A stretch of DNA of 64,000 bases from Patiria pectinifera (GCA_029964075.1 CM057144.1:16143281-16207280); one strand, 5' to 3'. Positions 1 to 10,512 are shown, counted from the stretch's first letter. The notes: a model not told the origin generated them from the letters alone. Program-made: numbers and translations.

Positions 1-957
1 AGCTCACGAATTGCTTCACTTTTTTTAGGTTTTTTTTTTCTCTACAAAAAGCAAAATGCCTGTCAAAGTGTCATGCCAGCTTTTGGAAAATAATATTTCC
101 AGCTTTCAATTGTTTTCATTTTTCACAGCATTTTCAGCCGCCATATTTTTTTTTGCATTTTATTCATTGACAATGACTACCAGCTAACATGCAAGGGGGA
201 CATAGACTTAACAATGGTTTAAGTGAATACAATTTAAAGATCTCAAATCTTTGTCATTCTTTAATAAGTTCTTCCCTTTTTTGCATCAGAATCTAAAACG
301 ACTTTTAAATGCAACAGAATAACCCATAAAATATCTTGCATTCTGATTCAGTTTAAAATTCACATCACTTGTTTTTGACATGTTTGAGTCAACTGTGACT
401 TTTTGCAGTGAAGTATTCCTCTGGAGAAATCCACAGATGTTTAAAAAAAAAATCATCAGAATACGTATGTCCTTGAACTTAAACATCAAACACCAAATGA
501 AATTGTAATTGTAAAATATTCATTAAGTACATGTATTCACTTTTACCAGTAGGAATGCTGTGTTTAAGTGCTCCTTGCCAAATCAGGCTTCAAAGTTGAG
601 TAGTTTTTTTTTTTCTTGCTCATATTTTTCTTCGTTAACACTCCGTAAAATAGAAATACATTATTCAGTTTTGATGCCAGAAGTTTTGTTTCAATAATGT
701 GCTTCAATAGAATTTGATATGCACATTAAGTTACTATTTTCAATCATATCACACAAAAACACATTGGTATAGCTTGTCACATAAAACTATTTCTCTTGCA
801 ATGCTTCTTTTTTTTACACAGACTCCCTTTTTCTGTTTAAAACAAACTATGGAGTCACAAGGATAAATTATAGGATGTCCTGAACAACAACATGGCTTGT
901 AGTTTTTTTTAATCCAAATTTCCATCAAATTCTCTTCCCACTGTTTGGATTCTTTTT
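1..957 (-). other. AT-rich 3' UTR-like flank of the MBNL gene
   Basis: This stretch follows the last plausible coding sequence of the minus-strand gene. It is very AT-rich with many A/T homopolymer runs and has no convincing coding frame. A minus-strand AATAAA polyadenylation hexamer lies at 159-164. It may be 3' UTR or a further intron; the sequence alone does not decide. Confidence 0.3.
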
Positions 958-1035
958 TCAGGATTTATATTTCACAGTCCTGACTGTATTCCAAAATTCC
1001 AGTTTATCAAAATTTCTAACGGGGACAACAATCTC
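958..1035 (-). CDS. possible terminal coding exon of MBNL
   Basis: Exon 1151-1230 ends on a complete codon, so a last exon should start in phase 0. On the minus strand a pyrimidine-containing acceptor (CTCGCCCTTGAAG) is followed by 25 open codons (EIVVPVRNFDKLEFW and on) and a TGA at 958-960. A second AG three bases further on (GAAGGAG) would remove one residue. The peptide does not resemble the known vertebrate MBNL C-termini, so homology gives no support. Alternatives are an unspliced read-through of exon 1151-1230, which adds 26 residues ending in a Lys/Arg-rich tail before a TAG near 1070, or a last exon outside the window. Confidence 0.25.
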   Translation of the reverse strand, partial: EIVVPVRNFDKLEFWNTVRTVKYKS

Positions 1036-1150
1036 CTTCAAGGGCGAGCACGTAAACACATCACATCATCTACATTTGTTTCTCTTGTTTTTTTCTTTCT
1101 TTCAAAAAGGCAAAAAATTGAAACAAGGACTGCAGCACGTTTTTTTTTAC

Positions 1151-1230
1151 CTGCTGGGGCATAACTTGGTGTGTGTAGAAAGAAGGCATGGTAGCGGCGG
1201 CACCGGGAGGCACTGTTGGCATCATGGGAA
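1151..1230 (-). CDS. MBNL: MBNL exon, C-terminal region
   Basis: This 80-nt exon encodes PMMPTVPPGAAATMPSF then YTHQVMPQQ. It is the Pro/Ala/Thr-rich, low-complexity C-terminal segment that follows the zinc fingers in MBNL proteins (compare the vertebrate VPMVHGATPAT-type segment). The minus-strand acceptor is GGTAATGCAG/TT and the donor is CAGCAG/GTAAAA. Its first two bases (TT) complete the codon begun by the final A of exon 5294-5468, giving Ile; this exact phase match is the main evidence for the join. It ends in phase 0. The donor is only moderate, and the frame runs on for 26 more codons into the intron, so an intron-retained C-terminus is possible. Confidence 0.72.
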
Positions 1231-1292
1231 CTGCATTACCATGGCAACAAAGACAATCGTCATGGCAACAAGACATCGTCATGGCAACCAGC
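1231..1292. promoter_or_regulatory. X-box-like palindrome and GTTGCCATGAC repeats at the 3' splice site
   Basis: Three diverged tandem units containing GTTGCCATG lie just upstream of the exon at 1151-1230. The unit next to the splice site (plus strand ATTACCATGGCAAC, 1235-1248) is close to the RFX X-box palindrome. In the minus-strand RNA the same units each present UGCC, an MBNL-type YGCY motif. Either reading is inference. Confidence 0.35.
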
Positions 1293-1727
1293 CAGCCAGC
1301 CAAGCACAAGGTTGTACGGTGGTTGTGGATATTTGGGGAGGGGGTTTGATTTGGCATGCATGCGGTTTGGACATTTTGAGCATGCCACAATTTGTTGTTG
1401 TTGGTTGTCAAGCAGAGCACAGACGCAAGCATGGTGTTTTTGTTTTTCAAAATGGCAAACGGTGGGAAAGTTGGTAGAGGGAAGGAGAAAACAATAAAAA
1501 ACAGAAATTAGAACAATGTTCAGAAAAGTCTTTCTAAGTTTCCATGTTCAAGCGAATTCTATTTATACAAATATGAATATGTCTAAAATTCTGCGTATCT
1601 GTTGAAATGTAAATGATGGAAATGTAGATAGAATTAATGAAAGAAAGACTACCATTAATTAGAGACAAATGATCCACAATGTACTTGGAAACAACTGGGA
1701 ATATTTGAGACTATATCCCATTCGAAC

Positions 1728-1870
1728 TAGCCAGCTGACCCTGGCAAACTTGGCTGTTGAGTGGTAAGATGTCTTCACTAGTAAGCAGGAGGTCATGGGT
1801 TCAAGTCCCACCCGAGTAATCTTGTGGTTTTTTCTCATGCCCTTGGAAAATACTGAGGATACAGTATTGA
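1728..1870 (+). mobile_element. tRNA-derived SINE-like element (type S1)
   Basis: The unit runs from GGCTGTTGAGTGGTAAGATG through CACTAGTAAGCAGGAGGTCATG to GGTTCAAGTCCCACCCG. The last segment matches a pol III B box and the first resembles a Leu/Ser-type tRNA A-box region. It is followed by a conserved tail (CTCATGCCCTTGG). Related copies occur at 8520-8730, 9425-9605 and 54138-54300. Confidence 0.6.
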
Positions 1871-1904
1871 ATCTGAGAACAATGTTTCACACTCAGCAAT
1901 CAGT

Positions 1905-1946
1905 CCTCACGAGTCCATCATGAGTCCTCACAAGTCCATCACAAGC
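1905..1946. repeat. inverted copy of minisatellite motif
   Basis: AGTCCTCACGAGTCCATCATG followed by AGTCCTCACAAGTCCATC is close to the reverse complement of the downstream 21-bp unit (CTTGTGAGGACTTGTGATTGC). It could fold back on the array. Confidence 0.5.
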
Positions 1947-2028
1947 CATATGGGATGAAGAATAAGAAAGGAATGCTTTAATTGCAGTTCATTTGAATAG
2001 CTTGTGCCTTTACTTGGCGCTGGATGGC

Positions 2029-2262
2029 TTGTGTGGACTGGTGATTGCCTTGTGAGGACTTGTGATTGCCTTGTGAGGACTTGTGATTGCCTTGTGTGGA
2101 CTTGTGATTGCCTTGTGAGGACTTGTGATTGCCTTGTGTGGACTTGTGATTGCCTTGTGAGGACTTGTGATTGCCTTGTGAGGACTTGTGATTGCCTTGT
2201 GAGGACTTGTGATTGCCTTGTGAGGACTTGTGATTGCCTTGTGAGGACTTGTGATAGACTTG
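2029..2262. repeat. 21-bp minisatellite, about 11 units
   Basis: The unit CTTGTGAGGACTTGTGATTGC repeats about eleven times, with GTGAGG/GTGTGG as the main variant. Because 21 is a multiple of three and the unit has no stop in several frames, it produces long repetitive open frames on both strands. These are not genes. Confidence 0.9.
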
Positions 2263-2716
2263 ACCACAACACTGTTAATAGTTCCCTTTCCCTTAAACTA
2301 ATATGATAAAGCTCCTACTGTATCAGGAAGCCATGATTATGCAAGTCACTAGCAAAAATACAATTTATCCACAGGAATGTAAGAAAAGGAAAGCAGAGTG
2401 AATTAATGCAATTACAAAACAGCTTACAGAAGACTACAAATATGCAAAATACAATGATGATAAAAGCTAGATAAACATGACCATAAAATGCAATAAATGA
2501 ATATAAACAACCCATTAAATGAAGCACCAAGTTAGTACTCTCACTATGCTAGCTACATGCTATTTGGTAAGCGCATCTAAAATGAAAAAAAAAAGCAAAA
2601 AATTACAATGCCACATAACAAAGCATGCGTCTTGGTGAATTCTCTAAAAGGGGTTCCTTAAAGCAAATTCCTATCAAGTTAGTTCAGACCCCACACAATA
2701 GGTCTCATTCCTGGAC

Positions 2717-2885
2717 ATTGAGGGCGCTGTAGCCATACCACTTTGGGGTGCAAACAGATATGAATCTGAGGTTATTGACATATAGTTATGGCCAAAAAAT
2801 AACATTTGTACAATTTTTTTTTTTTTTTTTTATGAAGTAAAGTTTCTAAACTGCCTCAATGAATGGAACCTTTTGTGTTTTCTTT
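2717..2885 (+). repeat. dispersed repeat R2, copy a
   Basis: It shares, with divergence, the order CATACCACTTTGGGGTGCA, AACAGATATGAATCTGAGG, TTATTGACAT, a T run and AAACTGCCTCAATGAA with 24118-24285. The family is unidentified. A short related piece (TGAGGGCGCTGT) also occurs near 20155. Confidence 0.5.
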
Positions 2886-5293
2886 CCCAAATATTGGTCT
2901 TGGTACAGCACCCTATTGGGGCGACTCTTAAGAGCCACATAAAATGATTCCGGTTTTTGTGTGATGACGGCGAGATTTGGGTATTATTGGGAGTTTTGTC
3001 AATTTAACTCGAATTGACAAAATGTGACTGTGAAACAGCGTCAAGAGAAATCAAGCAAATAAAATCTGAAAGAGTAGGGAAATTGGAATGTGTTATGGGG
3101 TAAAATTAAGGATAAAGCATTTTTTTTTCAACAAAAAGATTAAACTGAATCATGAATAAAAGGGGGAGGAATATTGAGATTTGTAACCAAATCAGTTGAT
3201 TAATTTCCTCTGTAGGTAAATTTTCCTTCATAAAAATGTTCAGTTCTGATTTTTTCTATTGTCTGCGGTTAAGAATTTCTTAATGTTACATATTATTGCC
3301 AAGTATGTATGTTACTGGTGATGTTATTGTGCCCTTTTTTTAGGACTAGATCTAAAAGCAATGATATCTATCAGCAATTTACAGCAAATGCATACCACTC
3401 ATCAAAACTTAAGTAAATGAAATTTTGTTAGAAATTTTTATCTTAGCTACTCTGGATTACTCCGAGCACCTCACTTTAATTTTTCTTTCCGATAAAAAAT
3501 CATTTAAAAGTAAAAAACAGTTTGTCCATGAAAAAAGTTTGAATGAATCAATTTGTTTTTCAAAGACAAAAATGAAAACAAGTTTACACTACAGTCAAAT
3601 ATTTTCAAATATTTTTAAGCTTTTCGCTTTTGAATTTCACGGAAATTCAAAGAAGGGAAAAACACCAATTGTTATTTCCCAACCAAAACCTCACTTTTTA
3701 GGATATGGGAGAATTGTACGCCCTCTATGTCCATGCACTGAGTCCATAAGAGAGTTTTGATGAGTGGTACGGATCTGAAAACTACGTTAGGAAAAAAAAT
3801 TTATGTTGTAGCAATAGCTGTTTTTCTAGTGAAAATGTAAAATCATTACGATAGGAAAAAATGAGAAAAGACAGAGAGAGAATAAGACAAACTATGGCAC
3901 CTTCTGGGGCGGCTTTCGGCCATGTTTGGGCGGGGAGAGCAACCCAGCTGCCTCCACCTTGGTAGTGCCAATTCACTGACACTTCTGGAAAAATAAGACA
4001 GTTTGGGGGTTGGATTTTTTGGCTTTTCTTTTTCTTTGGGAAGTGAGATTTGAAAGCAAGAAATTTGGAGGTTAGAGCAACGAATCACTGAAGGCGGAGA
4101 GAGTCAGATTGTAAGGAAAATATTGAATATGTGCTTAAATTTGAGAGAGCAGTCTTAAGTTTGTACAAGTTTATTTGGAACGGGATGGTTGGGGTCAAAT
4201 GAATATTTGGAGATAACCAAGGGATAGAGGATAAAAGTGTTCTAGTCAACAGAGCTATGGACTCTGCCACCTCATTGCCAGAGTCCCCAACATGCAATGC
4301 AATGGTCAACATGGGGAAGTGGTAACAAGGTTGCAATGCTAGGTTTTTTTGTGATCGACAACAGCAACTATTAAAGATTTCTGCATGCAAATGTGCCTTT
4401 CCATTCCATGGGCTTTTTTTTTTTGGAACGATGCTTGAAAATTTAATTTCCATTTCCGCAAACTGACTAATTTCGGGCAGAAATAAGCTGTGAGCAGTTA
4501 GAGACAAAAAAATGAACAAAACGTCAAAAACGAACCAAACAAAAATCAAAATTGCAATCAGTTAAAAAAAAACCGCCCAAATGTTCAGGATTATCTGTGC
4601 ATAATCATACACAGGTCATCGTAGGAACAGCAAAGGGTAACACAGATGCTGAGGAAAACATGGGATCCAATTCAGATGGGAAAAATGGCCCCCCAAAAAA
4701 TGAAATTTGAAAAGAGAAATAAAGCAAAATTGATAAAATTAAGAATGCAAAGAAAACAAAGAAAAGGAAGCAAGCTTGAAAGCAAGACATGGTAGATCTT
4801 TAAGATGCAGACAAGTGTCAACATCTGCATGGCTAGTTGGCAAAATGCCAGATGTGTCACAAGTCTTGGCAGATCTGCATCACAGTGTACATGTATATGA
4901 GATGATTATATACACAATCATATTCTACTTTGTAAACCCGTTCCCCTTTTGTGCACCCCCAATCCATCTACATGTACACCCACCACTCATACATATTCAT
5001 TACTTATTATTCCAGTTATCTCTTGTCCCAACCTTTTTCACTCAATAATAAAGTACCCAAAGCTTTTAAAGAAATTACACAAGACTTGCAAACATATTTT
5101 AAAAAGGCAGATTTTTTTCTTCCCCTTTTGGGTTCTTGACAACTGTTGGATGGTTGGGGAATTTCAATTTGTTCACTTGAAAATGCAGAGCATAAAAAAA
5201 AAACACACAGAAAAAAGTGCAAAGAAATGGAAAAGGCAAAAGTACAGAAGTAGTCAAGCAAAATAAACAAGAACCTCAAGGGCTGTGACTTAC

Positions 5294-5468
5294 TTGGCGG
5301 TGGTAGGTAATGCGAGGGCTGGCCATTCATCTGCATGGACGTGGTCAGGGCCGGTTGGTACATAGCCGGGTGATGCTGGATCAGACTCTGTGCGGCTATG
5401 TGATGTGAATGTGAGATGGCCCCCACGCCTTTCTTGGGCGGCGGAATAAGCCCCGGCAACGCGGGATT
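5294..5468 (-). CDS. MBNL: MBNL exon, C-terminal Pro/His/Gln-rich segment
   Basis: This 175-nt exon encodes 58 residues plus one base: NPALPGLIPPPKKGVGAI, then SHSHHIAAQSLIQHH, then a Tyr/Gln/Met-rich stretch ending YLPPP. The LPGLIPPPKKG part lines up with the AVLPPLPKRPA segment of vertebrate MBNL1, which contributes to nuclear localisation. The minus-strand acceptor (TACCCAG/AAT) has a strong polypyrimidine tract with no AG for over 60 nt upstream; the donor is CCGCCAA/GTAAGT. It starts in phase 0, matching the ends of exons 7593-7658 and 13289-13513, so the small exon can be included or skipped without changing frame. It ends with one base that pairs with exon 1151-1230. Confidence 0.85.
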
Positions 5469-7592
5469 CTGGGTATGTGTGCGTTGAAGCGCAGACAACG
5501 GGAGGACAAAAAGAGAGAAAGACAAACATGCAATTGGCGCAAACTCGTTTGGAATTGTGACTGTTTACAAAACTCCTCGTTGGGGCTGTAATAAGATAAA
5601 TAAAACTCTACCTACTTGTATTTCTACCAAAATATATACATTAAATGTCCAAACTGTATACTGCTGATGAACGATGAACACTGTCTGTGTCCAACTTCAA
5701 AAGCTTTGTGAAATGATGGAACCATGAAATCCACGTTTTGTTGAAGCACTGATGATGAAACACTTCAACAAAGCAGACTTTTATTCCTGCTGGCGACTTT
5801 TCCTTCTTGAGACATTTGTGGTTTATTCAAGCAATAAACAAAACTTGCCATAAAACGGACTTGGTTTTGTGTGAACAGACTGAACACACATGTACATGTA
5901 GAACTCAAGTTTTTACTCAACACAGTATACATTTTAGACGACCAAAAACTTTTTTTCTCTAAATTTACTCAACCTGCTAAACTTGTATCTGATTTTAGAG
6001 AAGATTATTGAAACATATTATCAAGGTTTTTAAATTAGTAATGAGTTTATATACTATTAAGAAAAACCTGATATTTTTTAACTGACAATTTTCTTAATAG
6101 CCGATGTGCAAATTAGGACCGTACAAGGCTATAGCAGTTTGATTTTTTTCTGGTAAATGCCATTGTTTGAAAAAAAAAAACAACTTATGTTCACAGCACA
6201 AAGACATAGCAGAAGCCAAGGCGCGGACATCAACACAAAAAAGCGGAGAAAAAATGTGATAAAATTTGTTCTACGGCACACAGATGTCAACTGAACTACA
6301 ATGACCCTAATTCCAAAAAATAAAAAATAATTACCTACCTAAAACAGAAATCTGCCTACTATAGTTCTATTAATTTGGGAACAAGGAAATGTTGGTATTT
6401 TTTTTGGTAGTGAAATAATAAAATGCCCTCTCTTTCAGGAATGTAATGTAAAAAAAAACTAGATGCTGTAAAAAAAAAAAATGTTACCGACTTTTTCTTG
6501 GAAGGACCAAGCCATGAAATGTAATGACATAACAAAAATATTCCCACACTCTCAAAAGTCCAACATTTTCCAAGTTCGCCAGTTCATCAAAAATTAGACA
6601 AAAAATGAATTTTAGCTTGCTGCTGGATATAGACCGATTCAAATGCTACCTGAGTGCAACATTTTCTTGCAAACATGGGCAAAATATGAAAACTATGAAA
6701 CCAGTTTTACATCTCTGGTTATGTACAGGAAAAAAAGATCGAAGCAAAACAAATTATTTGGTTATCAATCTTTTGATTGCTTTTTTTCATATTCTGAAAA
6801 AATAAATTAAAAGTGTGGGACTTCCAATATAGTAACTAAACTAGTAAAACAAAATTCACCAGAGGAATGAAAATGCCAGGTTTTATCGAGCAGCAAGCTA
6901 ACATTCCAACCCTAAACTATGCTTATTTTTAATCAGTTTGCTTATAAACTGACTTCAGTGCACCAGTGAATGCTACTTAAACAAGAACTAAGATTACAGC
7001 AAGTTAAAACAATCCCCTTTTTTGTTTTGACAAAATTGCTCTCATTTAAAGGCAGAAAGAACATGGCCCTTTTTTTGCTATGAATTTCTCATTTGATGCG
7101 TTGTGTTCCCTTTGTATATATCTCAAAGGAGTTTTTTTGGGGAAACAGGAATTTCATTGGGGTCTGTGTCCTGTCGAGTTTGTTTTAATGACTGAAGCTT
7201 ACAAATAATTTGCATTTCATGTTATAAATGTAAGGAATAAAAACTATTTAGAGAGTTGACGTATAGGAATTGAGTTCAAAATGCAGTTTACAATGAGATT
7301 AGAAACTAATGTACATCATCCAATTGGGAGGAAAGTGTATTAATAAAATTGAAAGGCAGACAGTGTCTTGCGTTTTTTGGAGTGCTGAATATTTCAAACA
7401 TTGCCACCATTTTTTGAAAATGAAAAGGATGCAGGTGCCATCACCACGTGCACTGATTGGCCAGTTTGAAAAAAAGAACTACATGTACTTTAAATTAATT
7501 TACATAAAAATCAGAGACATTTACATAAATGAATAAATTATCGATAAGGCAAAGCAGTAAAAAAAGACAAACAACAAGACTACTTCCAGTAC
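5469..7592 (-). other. MBNL intron between exons 7593-7658 and 5294-5468
   Basis: This is AT-rich sequence with long A and T runs. I see no additional exon-like block with both splice sites. Just downstream of the small exon's donor the RNA strand contains TACTGCTTTGCC, two further YGCY motifs. Confidence 0.6.
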
Positions 7593-7658
7593 CAGAATGA
7601 TGTCATCGGCAGGCTCCCGGGCTCGTTTCTTGCTGATTGTTTCAGGCGTGGTCGGAAG
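7593..7658 (-). CDS. MBNL: MBNL cassette exon with basic nuclear-localisation motif
   Basis: This 66-nt, phase 0-0 exon encodes LPTTPETISKKRAREP then ADDIIL. It falls between the zinc-finger 3/4 exon and the LPGLIPPPKKG exon, where vertebrate MBNL1 has SAVKSLKRPLEATFDL; the SKKRAREPADDIIL segment aligns with it loosely. KKRAR is a good monopartite nuclear-localisation candidate. The acceptor is ACTAATAAG/CTT, with no local polypyrimidine tract. The donor is ATTCTG/GTACTG; a second donor nine bases on (GGAA/GTAGTC) would add VLE in frame. The weak local acceptor fits a regulated exon served by a distant branch site (see 7659-7804). The protein similarity is short, so a transcript is needed to prove use of the exon. 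Confidence 0.65.
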
Positions 7659-7804
7659 CTTATTAGTATGCGCAGCCATGATGGATTTTGGCCAATGGGA
7701 TTGCAGCATGGGACAGGCAGAGTCATTAACATAAACCAGCAAGCAGAGCGGCAAATGCATTGTGGGTGGAAAAACAAAAGAAGCAAAGGGTGGATGTCAG
7801 TGAC
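7659..7804 (-). promoter_or_regulatory. AG-exclusion zone with distant branch site and YGCY cluster
   Basis: On the minus strand no AG occurs between the AG at 7806-7805 and the acceptor AG at 7660-7659, 144 nt. A CTGAC branch-site match (7800-7796) is followed by the pyrimidine tract CCACCCTTTGCTTCTTTTG and TTTTTCCACCC. Seven YGCY motifs lie in the zone, four within TTGCCGCTCTGCTTGCTGG. MBNL proteins bind YGCY, and the vertebrate MBNL1 NLS exon is known to be autoregulated through such motifs upstream of a distant-branch-point 3' splice site. Confidence 0.65.
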
Positions 7805-7845
7805 CTCATGCATATATAATGAATTGAGAGAAGAGAGATAGAAAA

Positions 7846-7862
7846 ACACACACACACACAGC
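7846..7862. repeat. CA/TG dinucleotide repeat upstream of the cassette exon
   Basis: About eight CA units lie on the plus strand, so the minus-strand RNA carries a UG repeat followed by TTTTTCTATCTCTCTTCTCTC. UG repeats are typical CELF/CUGBP sites, and CELF proteins often oppose MBNL. The functional link is inference. Confidence 0.7.
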
Positions 7863-8519
7863 CGACTCTTCAACCCTTGTTTACCGTCTACTAGTCAGTT
7901 CATCAACCGGTTTAGCAGTCTATAAACCGGTTTATCATTCAAGAGCAGTTTTTGTACATACTATATGTAGTCCAATTTGAACATGCCAGAGTATACAAAG
8001 CAAAAACGGTACAAAAATGACATTTCAACTGAAGTTATGCAGAAAACAAACATTCAAAAGTGGCCAGTGTGTTTATGTTTTCATTTTTTTTTATAGTCAT
8101 TCTCTTAAATGAAGACATTTCATTAAAACCTTTGTTCATTTCCAAGCTGCTAAACATCCAATAAGTGACTCAACAAAAATAGGGGAGAATACAAACTTGG
8201 CTAGATGGTGCTACCGACATACACCGGGGCGTATAATGGTCCATTCAATCGAGTTATTAGCATAAACAGTAACATGAGAGAGAAGTAACATTCACGAGGA
8301 TGTGTTAACATTAACATACCATGAAGGGGACATCAATGTCAAACAAGATGAATTGGATTTCTAGTGGGAACTGTAACGGTTGGTCCAATAAGACTAGCGA
8401 TCAGACTAGTGAACATGCAATAGATTTGGTTCCGTTTGCCTGAAAAGCCCAGAAAGAAAATAGTGGGAGTTGTCCTTCACCGACATATTTCTATTTGTTT
8501 TTTTAAACAGTGTAGACTC

Positions 8520-8730
8520 ATTGGTGATCGAGGGCTTGCAATAAATCATTCACAAGCTTACTTGGGTGGGACTCGAACCCATGACCTCCCGCTTGCTAGT
8601 GCAGAGGTCTTACCACTCAACTGCCAAGCCTGCCGGGGTAGGCTGGCTGGTTCCAATCTGATATTGCAATTTGAACCAGCTAGCAGACCTCAAAAGCTCC
8701 TGCAAGCCCTCGGACTAGATTGAGTTTACA
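8520..8730 (-). mobile_element. tRNA-derived SINE-like element (type S1), reverse orientation
   Basis: On the minus strand it reads GGCAGTTGAGTGGTAAGAC, CACTAGCAAGCGGGAGGTCATG, GGTTCGAGTCCCACCC, then AGCTTGTGAAT and GCAAGCCCTCGATCACC. This is the best-preserved B box of the S1 copies here. An additional upstream segment ends TGCAAGCCCTC as well. Confidence 0.65.
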
Positions 8731-9424
8731 GTGTTAATAAACAACAAAACAAAAAATTGGTGAAGGGCAAACTCCAATATTGAATGTGCATCTCCCTCAC
8801 GTAAATTCCATCTTGTAAATAGTTCATTGTAGTACTGAGGCTTCGCAGCACAGTGACATACTGTTTATTATTTAGTTAACGATAGGACCACAAATTGTTT
8901 AAATATTCTTTAGACAAAATGTGATTATCTCTTGAAAACATGCCGTTTGTTTGCAGCAAGTTGTAGAAAGTAGCCACATTATTTTCATAAATTTTGTAGA
9001 AATTGAAATTAGGTTTTTTCCCCCTTCTTTCTCAAACCTGTTGAGAAGAGACAGTACTATAAAGAGAAGAGCAAATGATTTCCAGTTGGATTCAACGCCA
9101 CTGATATTTTTTTTTCAATTAAAAAACAAAAACCAGGAGGGCATTAAAAATATGGTGAGAAAAAAAAACAGTGACAGAAATACGACTTGCCATGCACATT
9201 AGACTACAGATGATTGATGTGTCAGAACAAATAGTGATTTTTGATTTTTTTTTTACAAAAATGAAGTCAATGACAAAAAAAGAGGGAACGGGAGACGAGG
9301 CAAACCGCTAAAATGTGCAAACTGCTCCGAGAACATGAATCACAACTGTGCATTTAATCTAGAAAATTCAATCATAAAATAGCAATTGGTTATGGTTTCC
9401 GCCGCTATCAGAACTGAACCAGCA

Positions 9425-9605
9425 TGATCCCAGGAAGCTTGGCGGTCCAGCGGTAAGTCGTCTGCGCTAGTAAACAGGAGGTCAATGAGTTCAAGTCCCA
9501 CCCAGGGAAGCCTGTGAATTTCTTTTCTCGCAAGCCCTCGAACACCACCGAGAAATTACGTTGGTGAAAGGCAAAAGTCAATGTAAAATTCACACTAGCG
9601 AAATT
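9425..9605 (+). mobile_element. tRNA-derived SINE-like element (type S1)
   Basis: It reads GCTTGGCGGTCCAGCGGTAAG, CGCTAGTAAACAGGAGGTCA, GTTCAAGTCCCACCCAG, followed by the family tail CTCGCAAGCCCTCGAACACC. The order of blocks is the same as in the copies at 1728, 8520 and 54138. Confidence 0.65.
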
Positions 9606-10235
9606 TGTCTTAACTTTTAAATCAAATTTGCGTTTTGTGCAACTTGTAAGCAAATAACTGAAATAAGCATGCTGGATACTTTGATGTACTTAATGCAATT
9701 TTTTTTTTGGTCAAAAGCTTGTGTTCTGCAATACTAGGATTATTATGTGTTCTTTTGAAACGAACGTCATAAATTTAAAATGTAATTTTTCATTTTGTGA
9801 TTCAATTTCACGGAGCAGATCACACGGCGCTGCAATTTGCGGGGCAAAAGCGAGGTTTATATCTCTACAAAACCACAGTCAACTAAATGAAGAGCGACTA
9901 ACAGTTATTTTGAGTATACTGAATTCGGCAAAGCTTCTTTTTTATTTTTTAAGCCTCTTTGTGATGGAACAAAAGACCACGAACCAAACACATTGCTTTC
10001 AGAAAGCATTCAAATGAGTCAGCCATTTTGTGTCCATTTTTTTTTCTTTATGCGAATGCTATTGCATGTTCACTCAACTGAGATTGCTTTTATACAATGG
10101 TGACACAAGTTCTGAAAAAAGCAATTTGGATGAAAAACTGCCGTAAGCTTCAAGTCCTAAGGATTTGAGTAATCAGTCATTTGAATAGCTTAAATTGTAC
10201 ACGTTGACAAAACTCCCTGGCAATACTACACATGT

Positions 10236-10512
10236 ACACGGAACTGTAAGGAACTGGTCCTAACTGGTTCTGGCTACTTCCAACTTGATCTCACCAAATC
10301 CAGTAGTTACTAATCTGGCTTCAACATGTACATGAAAATGTATAAGAGACTAGTTTTAACTAGTTTTGACTGCTTCCAGCCAGATCTCACCAATTCCAGT
10401 AGTTACTAATCTGGTTTCAACATTTACATGGAAACGCATGGAACTGGTTCTAACTGCTTCCAACCAGATCTCACCAGTTCCAGCAAAGTGACTAATCTGG
10501 TTTCAACTGGCT
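10236..10512. repeat. tandem array, three units of roughly 85-97 bp
   Basis: Each unit contains CTGSYTMCTTCC, then AGATCTCACCA or TGATCTCACCA, TTCCAG, ACTAATCTGG and TTTCAAC, followed by an ACATG-containing spacer and GGAACTGGTTCTAACTGC or its variants. Units have diverged by scattered substitutions. Confidence 0.75.

Larger units (their letters stand above)
1231..5293 (-). other. MBNL intron between exons 5294-5468 and 1151-1230
   Basis: This is a 4.06-kb intron bounded by GTAAGT (5293) and GCAG (1231). It holds a SINE-like element (1728-1870), a 21-bp minisatellite (2029-2262) and a dispersed repeat (2717-2885). From 2886 to 5293 the sequence is AT-rich with homopolymer runs. Open frames there, such as those around 3425-3760 and 4085-4549, have no splice context or recognisable protein, and I see no gene. 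Confidence 0.65.

Noticed and set aside
1070..1497. Open frames on both strands around 1.1-1.5 kb
   Set aside because: Only 1151-1230 on the minus strand has splice sites and a phase match; the rest is intron or antisense shadow.
1928..2306. Long repetitive open frames on both strands
   Set aside because: They are the 21-bp minisatellite read in several frames; no splice sites or non-repeat protein part.
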